From Podospora pseudoanserina (lineage: Eukaryota > Ascomycota > Sordariomycetes > Sordariales > Podosporaceae), in the NCBI RefSeq assembly GCF_035222485.1, contig NC_085920.1, forward strand, positions 248,001 through 312,000: DNA of 64,000 nucleotides, written 5' to 3'. The notes beneath the pieces were generated by a model. It did not search any database. It was not told the origin of the DNA and saw only the letters and a program-made list of their open reading frames with translations. The position numbers and the translations under genes are program-made. Below, one piece after another: positions 44,480 to 56,078 of this stretch; positions within the stretch are counted from its first letter, which is position 1; each line of letters starts with the position of its first letter.

Positions 44480-47035
44480 TTCTGCCGGTCTTATGATACC
44501 CTGAAATTACCGCCCTGACTACCCTGATAATTCAACAGAACTAGCCAGTGTAGATAATTCCGCAATATGCAACTCACATGGTGAGTTTTTAAGGCCAAGC
44601 TCGTATTGCTCGTGAGACTGCAAGGAACCGTTGGGGGCGATGGAGGTGGCCGATGGGAGCGATGTGGGCATAGCATTGATAATATCAAGATCGCTAGACA
44701 ATTCCGAATTCTTTTTGCGAAGCTCAAAGACCTTCCTCCTTCCCGCCCGGAAATCAATATGGAAATCACCCTGCACACTAAGAATAGCAAACCTGCCCGG
44801 CCGCTATCGTCCACCATCTTCACTCAACAACTCAGTTTCTCGAGTCACAGCCTTGTACCGGCTATACTCAATGCCAAGCACAGCCTTCAACCCTTCCTGG
44901 CACCGTATATATAAAGATCTTGCTTTATGGGTTTTGCCCTATTGAACTTGAAACTTTGCACAATCTTCCATATTCTCGAGAGAATCAATACTAGCAGTGA
45001 TAGTCTCTGCTATTGCCTTTTCATATCCCTGTAGCGCACGCCGATATAAAGTCTCTGCTTCTTAAACCCGGCCCTAATCTCGATAGAGATTACCTAGATT
45101 ATTAATAGGATCAAGTATTAATGGGTCGTCTGGGCCAAATGCCTTCTCTCCGCCCTGCAGTGCATGCTCATATATAGCGTCTGCCTTCTTAAGCCGCCTT
45201 GATTCCAATAAACAAGGCCTAGATTGTTAATCATATCAAGTATTGATGGGGGGTCTGGCCCAAGTGCCTTCTCTTCGCCCTACAGTGCGCGCTTATATAT
45301 GGCCTCTGCCTCTTAAAATAGGGCTATATTTTTAAACAGGTCGCCTAGTCCATTTAAAGTCCACTTTTCTCCTTTAATAACTAGTGTTCCGTTTAAGATC
45401 GTTGTTAAACAAAATGCTATATACCCTAGAAGCCGCCATTATAGTGTATAGTACTTCTGTTTAGTATCCTTTAGTATCTTTAAGTTGACGTATATTATTA
45501 CGAGCTATGCTAAATGATAACTTTTTATCTCGTTTAACACGTGTCTCGTCCAGGCGTATATATAACTATATATACCATACCTACGCAATTCTATATATTT
45601 TATTAGCGATATATTCGGCTGAGTCAGGGTATAAATACATAAGATACGTATTGCTTTATTCAATTTAATTCTATCGTATATTATTTCCTAAAACCAGGCT
45701 AGTCCTCGTGGTCAGCCTTCTTAAAGCAGCTCTAACCACAGATCCTTGTGGTCAAAATAGGCCTATATTTATAACAGTACTATAAATACTGTATTTTACC
45801 GCTTAATTTAGGTATATAAGATATTCTATGTCGAGTAGAGGGCCGGTCGTACGAGAGTAGCGATTGCCTGGTGATATGCAGACGTCGCTATGACTTCTTA
45901 TATAACTGAGGATATTCGGTATATATTATACGTATGTTATGGAGATAAGCCTTAGTAGTCGAAAGGGTAAGTGGCAGCCCGTCTAGCTCTTACGTAAATT
46001 CGGTAGTAGTAGCGTCTATAAATAATAGTTAGTTGGCTTTCTTGAACCCTCATCTGATTTTTATTTACCTCTATGTAGCTCTTGTCGTTGCGAGGTATGG
46101 GATAGAATCTCTAGACTATAATCGATGGCTTTTAACTTCTTTAGTGGTACGTGGGAACCGAGATCGACCCTTAATGCTCGTGTTGTGATGAGGATAGTTC
46201 TATAGTAAACATCCGGGAAGAATGGGCGTATATTATAACCTACAGAAGCGGCTTCTTCATCTCCGTCCAACTCACTCTCCAACATGTGGTTGTCATGATC
46301 GTCATAGATGATGAGCCAATTGCTGTTCCCTGGATTGTCAAACCACCGTTCGAGGCCTTTGCTAAGTATGTTGTGTAGTTGAACCAGTTCCTCTCCCCTT
46401 CCGACGAAATCCGTTACTTGGGCAACTCGAGACAGACTACAACCGATGGTGAATATGACATTATTGGAGGCATTTAAATATGCTAATTATGAGTTAATAT
46501 TCATGATAGACAGGAAACAGCGGTCTAAGACTGCCTACCCTCGTTAGATCTTTTCTCTGCCTCCCAGCGCTGCGGAATCTACTTGATAGCGTCATTTGCC
46601 ATGTCCTTGAGGTGTCTTGATACGGTCTTGTATCCGCTGTCTTCCCTTGATGTGTATTTAACCATGTTGTGATGGTTGGCATGGATTGCGACTGGCTCTG
46701 CATTAGTCTGGCCAGGCACAACGGCTGACGCACGTGGCACCACCTGTAACCATTAGGTATCTTACTATTAATATACACGGTCAGAAGTAATGATTGATAC
46801 TACATACCATCAGAGACTGGCCGAGGGCAGTTGGAGTCTGGTACTCTTCATAGGCGAATTTGGTTATAAATTGATCGCTGATCAGGCCGTACTGACGCAA
46901 TTGTTGCTGGAGGACAATTAATGGGCACCCTTGAGCTATGGCAGGAACGGTAATCTTTGCGGTGTTGGGGACCTGGACATATCTATGGCAGCTAAAAAGC
47001 CTTATTCTTATAGACTGAAAATTTGATGCCTCCAT
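44480..47035 (-). pseudogene. NLR relic: alpha/beta-hydrolase, NB-ARC, TPR
   Basis: Read on the minus strand in order. (1) 47035-46781 gives LRQYGLISDQFITKFAYEEY, the late part of an N-terminal alpha/beta-hydrolase (SesB-like) domain. (2) After a believable GTATGT...TTACAG intron, VVPRASAVVPGQTNAEPVAI and KDMANDAIK follow, interrupted by a stop. (3) DFVGRGEELVQLHNIL runs directly into WLIIYDDHDN (Walker B) and ILITTR, so the P-loop region is missing. (4) An AT-rich, stop-dense stretch (45400-46060) follows. (5) TPR-like units lie at 45340-44950 and a tail at about 44900-44500. Such genes are NOD-like receptors used in fungal self/non-self recognition. Stops, frameshifts and the P-loop gap make it non-functional. 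Confidence 0.75.
44990..45320 (-). repeat. TPR-encoding tandem units
   Basis: Blocks starting TCAAGTATT at 45111 and 45236 are near-copies 125 bases apart. A 42-residue kinesin-light-chain-type TPR would be 126, so one base was lost. Translation gives ALQGGEKAFGPDDPLILDPI-type wording. Confidence 0.7.
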
Positions 47036-47337
47036 GGCAGACCCAATCTGATGCCATGAACCAGTATTCCATTTAATGTCCTCTTAGGCCATCTCCCACC
47101 CTCGAATGACACCGACACGTACCATTTACCGAGTGGCACCATCAATGACACCAACAACTGACACTTCGAGTGCAGAGCCCCACGGTGCTTACCAGGGCAC
47201 GGCCACAATGAGGTGCCATGCGATGGGAAGAATTTTTACAAGTTGACCGCGAACAGAGCATGCGGAGGCTAACCCGGAAGATAAACCTAGGGGTATGTCT
47301 GCAAGGACAGTCGACACCCAAACTTCTCAAGCTCTGA
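47036..47337. other. Intergenic region
   Basis: May hold further degraded 5' sequence of the NLR relic (a frame reading FEGGRWPKRTLNGILVHGIR at about 47030-47110), too weak to call. Confidence 0.4.
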
Positions 47338-48375
47338 TCACTTCTGCAAGAAATACACCAGCGCTCCCTCCCTCTGAGCCTGATCTCTCGAGTACTTGAC
47401 CTGGTGCACCAGTTTTCCGCCGTTGTCCTTCAAAGAAATGACCCCTCCCTTGTTACCCAACGCCACCCCGGGCACAGCAACTCCCTTCTTGCTCTGCACT
47501 GCTAAAGACACTCCTTTCAAGACATGACTCTGCCCCGACCCATTCTCAATCCTCCAACCCTCCAAGTCCACCGTCGTCACAGAACGATTAAGCAAGTACA
47601 CCGTCTCCCCATCTCCCCTGGTAGGCTGCTGGTCCGGTCCATGAGGATTGACCAACGCAGCCTCAATCTTGATCCCATCTCCTACAATCGGCTCCGGCTC
47701 TTCCTCATCACCCTCACCAGGCTGCTTCCCTCCACCCAGCAACTTGGCAAACGTGTCGCCAACCGGCATGCCCTGCTCATCAGTCTTGTACGTCTGCACG
47801 GCAAACGCAAGAAATATGCCCTCCCAATGACCATCGGGAAAGGCCAGGATGATTCCGCCGTCTTGAAAAATTCCATTGTCCTTCTTCCACTGTCTCGAGT
47901 TCCCTTGATTCATGTGGATATCATGAATCCCGGTCTTGTCATTGTACGGCTCGCCAAACAGGTAAATGTCCGCCTTTTGTACGACAGCTTGGTTCAGGAT
48001 TGGGTTGAGATAGTCGAGGATGTTGTGGCTCGTCCCTGGCGTGTTGTGTGAGAGAAGAATGCCATCCTGGGGGCGGAAGAGGTTCAGGCGGAGGAAGTCA
48101 AGGCCCAGGCTGCCGGTTTCGAGTGTGCCCTTCTGGGGGTGGAAACCCCGTGGGAGGGCCTGGAGGGAGTGGGTAAAGGTTGCTGAGACTGGCTGGAGGT
48201 CGCGGATGACCCAGTAAACGAGACGGGAGTCGGAAGACTTGCTTTCGATGTTGACTGCCGCGTCTAGGCGGGTGGGGGTGGTGTCTGAGAAGGTGATGTG
48301 GCCGTGACCGGGCTTAGCGGTCCCATCCCACTTGGTGGGGGTGCCTTTCCAGATGCCGTAGCCTTTGAGGGGCAT
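47338..48375 (-). CDS. DUF2278 (YukJ-like) protein with lamin-tail-like C-terminus
   Basis: One exon encodes 345 residues. It begins MPLKGYGIWKGTPTKW, as DUF2278/YukJ proteins do, and continues with HITFSDTTPTRLDAAVNIES, LVYWVIRDLQPV, a GILLSHNTPGTSHNILDYLNP block and the family motif DIYLFGEPYN...GIHDIHMNQGN. The tail (about residues 240-340: GDGETVYLLNRSVTTVDLEGWRI and GGVISLKDNGGKLVHQVKYS) has the beta-sandwich pattern of a lamin-tail (LTD) domain. DUF2278 is common in bacteria and sporadic in fungi; its function is unknown. The intronless structure and patchy distribution make ancient transfer from bacteria a fair hypothesis, not a proof. Confidence 0.88.
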   Translation of the reverse strand: MPLKGYGIWKGTPTKWDGTAKPGHGHITFSDTTPTRLDAAVNIESKSSDSRLVYWVIRDLQPVSATFTHSLQALPRGFHPQKGTLETGSLGLDFLRLNLFRPQDGILLSHNTPGTSHNILDYLNPILNQAVVQKADIYLFGEPYNDKTGIHDIHMNQGNSRQWKKDNGIFQDGGIILAFPDGHWEGIFLAFAVQTYKTDEQGMPVGDTFAKLLGGGKQPGEGDEEEPEPIVGDGIKIEAALVNPHGPDQQPTRGDGETVYLLNRSVTTVDLEGWRIENGSGQSHVLKGVSLAVQSKKGVAVPGVALGNKGGVISLKDNGGKLVHQVKYSRDQAQREGALVYFLQK

Positions 48376-48963
48376 TTTGGGGTGATAGGTTTGGAAATAG
48401 GTATTGGTTCAAATTTGGGGGGGCCGTGGAGAGACCTTGGGTCTGGAAGACCTGGATGCGGGCGAGGGGAGAGGGTGAACTGAATCCCGCCCCATCAGTG
48501 CAAGGGCGCAGCTGCCTCCTTTATACGTTTCTTTTTTGACTTTCATGTAAGTCACAAGTCACAATCACATGTGCATGGCGGGAAGGACTCAACCTTCCAC
48601 CGAATTGAATGGGAAGGCACCTTCGTCTCATCAGCGTGTTATCGGAATTGTTCCTCAGCCCTCTAAGGCGGCGGGTCTGGACCCTCGCATTCCGACCACT
48701 TGTATCACTTGTATCACATTCAATGCAACGCCACATATCAGAAAGCACTGGAAAATGTTACCGCGAACTCAGATCCCGCACAATACTGTATTTGACCAAG
48801 AGCTGATGCTGTACCATCCTCCCAAGCCCCCCAACCATGTACCGTCCGTACATACGCTTCCTATACGTCTATGGTGCTGCTCAATATCAAGCTTCCTGTC
48901 TGTGACCAATATATCCCCACATCCATATCAATCCGGCCACCGCTCCATCCTCCTTGTCTGGCC
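48376..48963. other. Intergenic region
   Basis: Holds the DUF2278 promoter and the 3' side of the zinc-finger gene, with small overlapping frames only. Confidence 0.5.
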
Positions 48964-50132
48964 TTAAGTGAGAATTTCCAGATCAAGAGCTCTTCTCTCG
49001 TCCCGAATCAAAATCAACCGCTCGGCCAACTCCTCCTTGGTAAGTTCCATCCCAGCTCTGACCCGTTTGTCAATGTTCTCAATGACCTTGTCGTTCGTGA
49101 GCTCGTCCACATGCTCGCGCAGCTGCTCGCCCTCCAAGCGCACCCGAGTCATCAAGACAGTCTTGGAGAGTCTTGTCAGGTAGCTGGAATCGATGCTGAT
49201 GCGCTTGTCATAGCTGGCCTCGCCGGGGGCAAAATAGTGATGCCTTGTTTGCTGGTGATCGCGGAGGGCTGTCTTGCTGCGGTGCAGGGTGTTGCAGGTC
49301 TTTTCCGGGCCGCCGCCGAGAACTGGGAGAGTGCACTTGGGCAGGTCGAGCTCGTCCTCGGAGTTGAGCTTGCGGCAGCTACATGTCCAACAGGCGTTAG
49401 TCCATCCGTACCGGGTACCTAGGTATCTAAAAGAAACCACTTTACATTTTCTTATGATTGTACATGCTCCTAGCCCCAAGGGCCTTGCCACACCCTTCGC
49501 AAGTGACTTTGGCTTTGTTATTGGCCATGGTTACTGTTTCTTGGTTCTTTGTTGTGTGAGGTGCGTTTTGATCTTTGGGAACTGGCTGTTGATCGTCGGG
49601 AAGCGGTGGTTGTTGATCGTCAGGAAGTGGTGACAAGCGCAGCCTTTTCTCCTGGCCAACAGTTTGCTGACCCACATATTGTGAATAGGGCGGGTCTTGT
49701 TCCAGTTGCTCACCCTTCAGCAGAGCTTGCTGGTAATGAATATCAAGTCCCAGGTATTGTCGTTGGTCCGAATGGTGTGGTTTCTCCTGGACTTGACCCG
49801 CTTGCGAACTCAGGAGGTGGGTCTCATCTTGAAGAAGTGGGACAAGGCCTTCAATCGGGAAGTGTCGGTAAAACAACAAGTCAGCGGGCGTGTGGTCGAT
49901 TGGCTCAGCGTTCGCGGGCGCGACTCCCAAGGCGTCGCAGGGGTCAACAAGAACGAAAGGATACATGTTGTAGAAGAGGTCGTAGTCGGGATCACAGTCA
50001 GGATCATGGTGAGGAGCATAGCTAAATCGCAAAACATCAGTATAGGTCTCGAGCTCCAGTCATACTGCAACTAATGTAGCCGTCAAGGTCTGCTGATACA
50101 TACTTGTAATTCTCATCTCCACCTGGATTCAT
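48964..50132 (-). CDS. C2H2-like zinc-finger protein
   Basis: Three minus-strand exons, 50104-50132, 49446-50021 and 48964-49378, give 339 residues. Introns are 82 bases (GTATGT...TTTAG) and 67 bases (GTAAAG...ATGTAG), and all frames close. The start MNPGGDENYN leads into an Asp/Tyr-rich acidic segment, then a Gln/Pro-rich middle with a DDQQPPLPDDQQP repeat. Across the second splice lies a finger-like CEGCGKALGARSMYNHKKIC, and further on CNTLHRSKTALRDHQQTRHH. The C-terminus is helical and charged (LTKEELAERLILIRDERRALDLEI). It is probably a nucleic-acid-binding or nuclear protein of unknown target. Its layout resembles the C2H2 gene at 58991-60195. Confidence 0.78.
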
Positions 50133-50632
50133 CCTTGGTGGCAGGTTGTCAGAGTATGACAACTCTGAGAGGATTCGAGGCTTCGAAGTGTAGCCGGGTA
50201 GGTACCTAAGAAAGCAGCCTTCAATGATGACCGGCCGACGCCTCAAGCACAAAGAGGGACTGCTTTTAAACTCTCCAACACTGGTAGCTTGATAAGTCGT
50301 GATACAAGAGTGAAAGGTTGACGGACAGGGCGCAGGCAGATTGGACTAGACAAAGAGAATGTCAAACTGTTGAACAGGATGAAAGAAATTCAGCGAAGGA
50401 TTTAAGGTGACTTGATATCGCCGGCTGTGAAAGAAGACATTGCCGGCGGCCATCCTAGCCTCGGGGTGGGCAAAGTTTGGTGTCAACCAGTATATCAACA
50501 CCGAGGGCTACTAATTCACAGCACAGTTGCAAACGCACAACAAAACGACACGCCATCTGAAAACACATTGTTTATCAACAAACAAACGCATAGCCACCTT
50601 TGTCTTTGCCAATATCTAAAATGACAGCATAA
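50133..50632. other. Intergenic region
   Basis: Promoter side of the zinc-finger gene and 3' side of the hydrolase gene. No gene recognised. Confidence 0.5.
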
Positions 50633-51568
50633 TCAGATGCTGGACAGAAACTTGGCAACCCTCTCGGCAAGCCACTTTTGGGCTTCAGAAGAGGATACAA
50701 CATGATCAGCATCAGGAATGAACCCCGAGAGCTCACTTACCATCCCCTTAGGGGCCGCTGTACTCCACCTCTCCAACAACCGCTGCTTGTCGACCGATGC
50801 CGGGATCATCTCATCCTTCTCAGCAGGCAAGATCAACAATGGCTTATCCACCCTGCCAAATTTGTCTGCGAGGACCTCATCTGAAATGTCTGAAGCGAAG
50901 TAGTCTTCGGCGCCACTGTAACTTGATCAGCATCTTACACCAAATGATACAGAAAGGAATAAATAAACTTACCCAGTGGCAGCAAAGCTCCACCATCTCG
51001 CCGCCGTGACTGGCGTTGCAAAAAAAGGAACATGCTCCTTTGGCATGGTAGTACACTCCTTTCCTTGGTCTATCAACTCTTTCGCCACAGCCAAGCTCTC
51101 AGCCAGTGCCTCGGACGACCAGAGGGCGTTGGCAGCCTCTCTGTCCGAGACAGGAGATGTCAAGATGTACCCATCAACACGCGGAGGCTGACTAGAATGG
51201 TTGTTGTACTCGAGGGCACCCTGACATCCAGTGCTAGCGCCCATCAGAACGATCCTTTTATTCTTGAGGTCCTCACGCAGGTAGCGGACGAGTCGTGTGA
51301 GGTCCTGGACGTCGTTGTCAAGGGAAGAATACCCCCATCCAGAGTAGGAGCTTCGCATACGCAGCTCCCAGATGGAGTACTCAGAAGGGAGAGCGGCCCG
51401 CAGATGTGTAAGATCTGTTGTGTGGGGCCCAGCTGTCAGGCCATGGATGAAGACTAGGGCGTTGGGAGATGAGAAAGGCTCGGATTCATACGCGGTAAGG
51501 CTGGGACTGTGGGAGCTGTCAGTGGGCTCGGACGTGAGTGGGTGAACGACGACTTTGAAGGGGGCCAT
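50633..51568 (-). CDS. Alpha/beta hydrolase, DUF1749 / SidJ-like (fusarinine C esterase family)
   Basis: Exons 50973-51568 and 50633-50915 give 292 residues; the 57-base intron is GTAAGT...TTACAG with a GCTGATC branch point. LVFIHGLTAGPH marks the oxyanion region, and the nucleophile elbow is MGASTGCQG with Ser at about 112. Asp/Glu candidates lie in LLILPAEKDEMIP, and DADHVVSS near the end supplies the catalytic His. The GYILTSPVSDREAA block is typical of the DUF1749 family, whose characterised fungal member SidJ hydrolyses intracellular fusarinine C to release siderophore iron. Whether this copy does the same is inferred. The Met at 51568 was preferred to one five codons upstream. Confidence 0.87.
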
Positions 51569-52394
51569 TGTCAAAAGATTCAAAGGGCTATGGTTTGTGA
51601 TACTCCACGTATCCAGGAGACATTCCGAGCGAAGTCTTCGCGAAGCCTATATATCCTCAGAAGCCGTCGTGTAGGAGATTGTCAGATACGAATACGAGTA
51701 CGACAAAAAAACCCGAACGCGAGAGAAACGGCCTTGTTAATTATGTCTGCAAGGGCTGCTGGCTGTTATTAGTATTATCCCCAGCACCAGCTGTCCAATT
51801 ACCTCTTGCTGGTGGATATCGAAGTTCACCGCGACTCGGGAAAAGTGGCCATGACTTTATTACAGATTTTGCACGTGACCAGGCGTGGTCTCATGAGGTG
51901 CAGGATTGGCCAGCCGGGAGGTTGATGTTTGGCGGCAAATTCCGGCTTGCTGATTTTGCGAAGTTTGGATGCAAACGTGACTGACAGGGACAATTCAAAA
52001 TTTAAGGTTGCTTCTGGTTTTCAGGGAATAGTTTCCGCTCTTTCCACAACTTTACCACACTGGCGCCATGTGGCTGACAGGAGGGGGTCAGTAACCCCAC
52101 ACAGGACGACTTGTCAACTGCAAACAGGCCCTTGCGCCTTCTTTTCATCAGATCAACCACCCCGACATGATGGTCGTGCAGCTGATCAAAGCTTTGTCAT
52201 CTCAGTCCATAACTCGACGCTGTTTCGGTAGTCACGCAAGCCAGCGCTTCCAACAATGCCATCCACGCTACGCAGGGCGGGAAGCCATTTGGCACCCAGC
52301 GTCTATATAAGATAGCCAATCAGCATGCCTTGGTAATCGACTTCCCAGCTGTATACATCGCAGGTACCTACCTACCTACCTTACAGTCAACATT
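51569..52394. other. Intergenic region
   Basis: About 830 bases; ends with a CTAC microsatellite (near 52364-52381). No gene recognised. Confidence 0.5.
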
Positions 52395-55300
52395 TTGTCA
52401 CCAGTATGGAGTTACTGCAGACGTCAGGAGGAACCCCGCCCCACTCATACTGGCAGAGCATCTTTGCTGACCTTTCCTAACAGCGATGACCTCGTACTAG
52501 CGCGGTGGACATTGGCAAAGGGTCTCTTGGAGCAATGCCTAACCCCTGGCGACATTCAACTCATCCGGGGACTTGATTGGGAGCGTACGGCAGACCGTGC
52601 AGTTCCAAGTAACACCCAGGGTTCATCACTGTCAGAAGAGGATTCGACTGGAATTTTGCTGCAGTGGACCGAGTCTGCGCTTCACCTCGAGCAGTGAGAG
52701 CCAGGAGTCGATCTTTCTCTCGTCGAGAATCTGGCAAAACTAGTGCTACATGTACGCTCGCCCCTATGCTATACTGTTAAACACCCAAGCACCTAGACTG
52801 GTCGCTAATAAAAATTGTAGATCATACGCCACAACTCTCTTGCGGTAGCTACTATTCTCCCAGCACTCCATATATTTTTCGACACACTTGAAGCCTGTCG
52901 TAAAAATGTCAGGAGATGTCACCTGATCAGCCCAGAGATGCGAAGGTCATACCTTCAATGTGTCATCAATGTCGTCAGCTTTCTCAGAGAGGTCCCTGAC
53001 ATATATCGGGCCGGAATCCTCCCAATCAGTCCAAAGAACGCTTTCCACCTACAAGTAAGAGTACTGCCAATTTCGGCCAAGAAATGCTGGCATGTTGCGC
53101 ATCTGATGGACGTTCCTCTTCAGTTGACGGCTCTGAGACACTCCCTGTCAACAAACCAACAAGTCGTACCCACAAGATGCTTATCGAATAACCTCACACC
53201 TTTCCGAGACAGACCACAGACCTCTGTCGCGCTGTCAGACACAGATGCAAAACTCCCCTGTTTCGTTTTGCCATCCACCAGACCTAGGTACATGTTTGAG
53301 ATTCCCAGCGCCATGGAAACGCTGGAGCAACACTTCAGAAAGCCTGACACACACAAAAAAACCGGCGCAGAACACCTTCGTGCCCTAACAATCACAAATT
53401 ATGCCACTGCCAGTGGGAAGAGCATGATGACCCTTCAGTATGCCGACATGCTTCGTGCCCAAAAAGAGGTGGATGCAATATTCTAGATCCCAGAGGGTAA
53501 CGTAGCCGATGTTCGCTCTCAAACCTTCGGCACTATGGCGGTTCATCTCTGTCTTCCCGGCGCAAAGCCGGGAGACTTCAAAACCAACGGCCGCTTGTTC
53601 TTGAACCTGGTTATCAAATACGGGTAAGTAAGACCTCTCTTTCGTTGATGGCTAGTTGCTAATATTGAGGCAAAACGTGATATGTTAGAGTGCCGCTGGC
53701 TAATGGTATATGATGATGCGGACAGCGGTAGACTGGAGTACCAATCTCTTCCCAACAGATGCGGCGGTTATGGACAAATCATCATCACATCAAGACTCCC
53801 CTTTAACCTGCTTCGCATATACTGACATCATTCTCCACGTTGATTTGAGCGCAGTCTCCTACGCAGCCGCCTTTCGAGCTCTGTTGGAACAGAATCGCAA
53901 TAAAAGCAATTTTGACCGGCTGAGTGATGAAAGAATTACAGCACTGGTTGATTTTGTTTGCAGCAAACTGTCGGCTGACTGCAGCCATATCCCAAAGCTT
54001 GTCGGTATGCTCGGCCGGGGCGTTTTCGACATGTCCGACATCGAGAGCCGTTTGTAACACTCCTCGCTTCCTTGCTCCTTTTCTGAAAGTTTGTCAGAAA
54101 CAGTTTTGGGGTTGGCGTTTGAGTCCTTGAGTCCACAGTGCCGCACAATCCTAGGGATCATGTCGGTGATAGAACCGACCTGCATACCCCAGGAGCTGGT
54201 TGACCCCGTCTGTCCCATGGAACGTCATCCATTGCTCAACATTTAAATGGACGAGAAATGGTAAGAAACGCTATGCAGACATCTCAGATATCTTTATGGA
54301 CGAGTTACTAACACCGGCTCTACCGACAGTCTGCTGGCATCGTTAGAGAACCTTGTCGCCTGCACGCTGATAGATAGCGATAAGGATCTACAATACTTTT
54401 ATATCAACAATATAATTACCCAAAATATCCTCAAGGGCTTACTAACAACATCGGGAAAGCACACCGCGTTAAGAAATACAACGATTTTGCTCTCTATCGC
54501 CTTTCCCGAATGTCCTAGGGACAGGCGTCTGTACCCAGACCATCAGGATGGCTGTGCAAGATATCTAGAGCATGCCCTGACCCTGCGTTGGTTATTGACG
54601 AGAGAGTATTCCAACAACAAGGATATGAATGTCGTCACGATGGAAGATTTGTATCGGTTGATAACCCTCGTCGAACAGTGAGCTTCCGTCACTATCTATC
54701 TTACTTATCCTGTTGTACATGACAAAGCTAATCAGTCGTCAATTGTCTTGGCAAATAGATATGTCTTCAAGATTGGAGCATATAGTACGGTAGACTGGGA
54801 CGCCGATGCTTTCCTGCCAATAATCAGGCAGGTACACGATGACAATCTTGGCAATAGACGGTTCCTGGACAACCTTCAGAGGTCAAAACGATGTCTTACG
54901 CCGGCTATGCGAAACTCGCTCTTGGTGAACCGGATGCGGTGTATCCCCTTTGCGCATCTCATCTCAATCACTTTCATGACTACTCCAAGGCCGAGGGTGA
55001 GTGGACAGACGACCTGTACCATAAAGCAATTGCGCTCGCGGACATTGATTTACTGGTCTATCTGCGTCACGCAGCGGGATATGGATAATACGTTGGATTG
55101 GTTCCAAGCGGCGATGGAAACCTACCGGATTGGGTACAAGAGTGCCGGAGACTTGAGACAGAGATGACACTCACCGACGAGGACATCATGACGTGGGCCG
55201 AGAAGGTCGAGACACCTCAACCTTTAATCACAGAGGGTTATCCCTTTTCATCGACAGCAGAGGGGCCAGAGGACGGGCCGTCCGCTGATGAATTAACAAC

Positions 55301-56078
55301 TTCCATGGACCTTGGACAGGACGATTCTTAGCATTGGGAGGTTATTGTTGCACAGAACCAGACACGTTCTCACACATGCACAGGAAATGCCAGGGTGAGT
55401 CGGCCATACAGGGCAAGAGCACACTCGCGAATCCAGATGATGCTGAGGAAGAAGACGACATTCTGCTCGACGACGCCAGAATGTGGATACAGCAGCCGAT
55501 GTAGCAAATCGCCGCTCGCACACCGCACGACGGCGTTTTGGTTGCACAGTAAGTCGAGCACCTCCCACGCCATTTATCTTTTGCATTTTACCAACTCTCT
55601 CAACAGTATACATTTCGCACTTGGTACTATTGATCGCAAGGAACACAAGTACGAACGTGCCACTCGACACTTTCACAAGACAATGAGCTTGTGGCAAGCT
55701 TCGGGACAGATGGCGAGGCACCCGCTTTACATCTCTTGCATTTATCGTCCTGGATGTTTGGCACTTGATCAGGGGGATGCGAAAACAGCATGGCGAGTAG
55801 TTCCATCCACCTCCCATTCTTTTCAGGTAGCTTGACCAATGTGTCGCACTCTTGTTAGGTCGTACATGGAAGACTATATCGCACGCAGGGGCATCGGGGT
55901 GCGGAGAAATGCTCTCTTGGCTGAACACATGCGTGGCATGTTCAAGGCTGTCCAAGTCATGAGGGAGTTGAGGAAGACGGAGGGAGAGTGGGCACACAAG
56001 CACTTGAGGGAATTCCGCAGCGAGGTGGAGCGGTTCTACAATGTCAGGGGGTTGGATCTTGTGGGGCCCGTTGGATGA
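52395..56078 (+). pseudogene. NLR relic: N-terminal helical domain, NB-ARC, TPR-like
   Basis: The plus strand reads as one STAND/NLR gene in pieces. An N-terminal region (SDDLVLARWTLAKGLLEQ...) gives way to LEQHFRKPDTHKKTGAEHLRAL and a P-loop remnant NYATASGKS. The next hallmark FWI appears as VDAIF-stop-IPEGN, with TAG at 53484-53486 in place of TGG, and the frame then continues cleanly (VHLCLPGAKPGDFKTNGRL) to a GTAAGT donor. The next exon has Walker B (RWLMVYDDAD) and GGYGQIIITSRLPF. Later blocks are LSPQCRTILGIMSVIEP, LLASLENLVACTLIDSD, LEHALTLRWLLT and TPR-like NIHFALGTIDRKEHKYERATRHFHKTM. Several stops and frameshifts separate them. The family works in non-self recognition; this copy is broken. 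Confidence 0.72.

Noticed and set aside
44990-45320. Repeated spacing that could suggest a CRISPR-like array
   Set aside because: Units translate as TPR repeats and the organism is eukaryotic; not an array of identical repeats with unique spacers.
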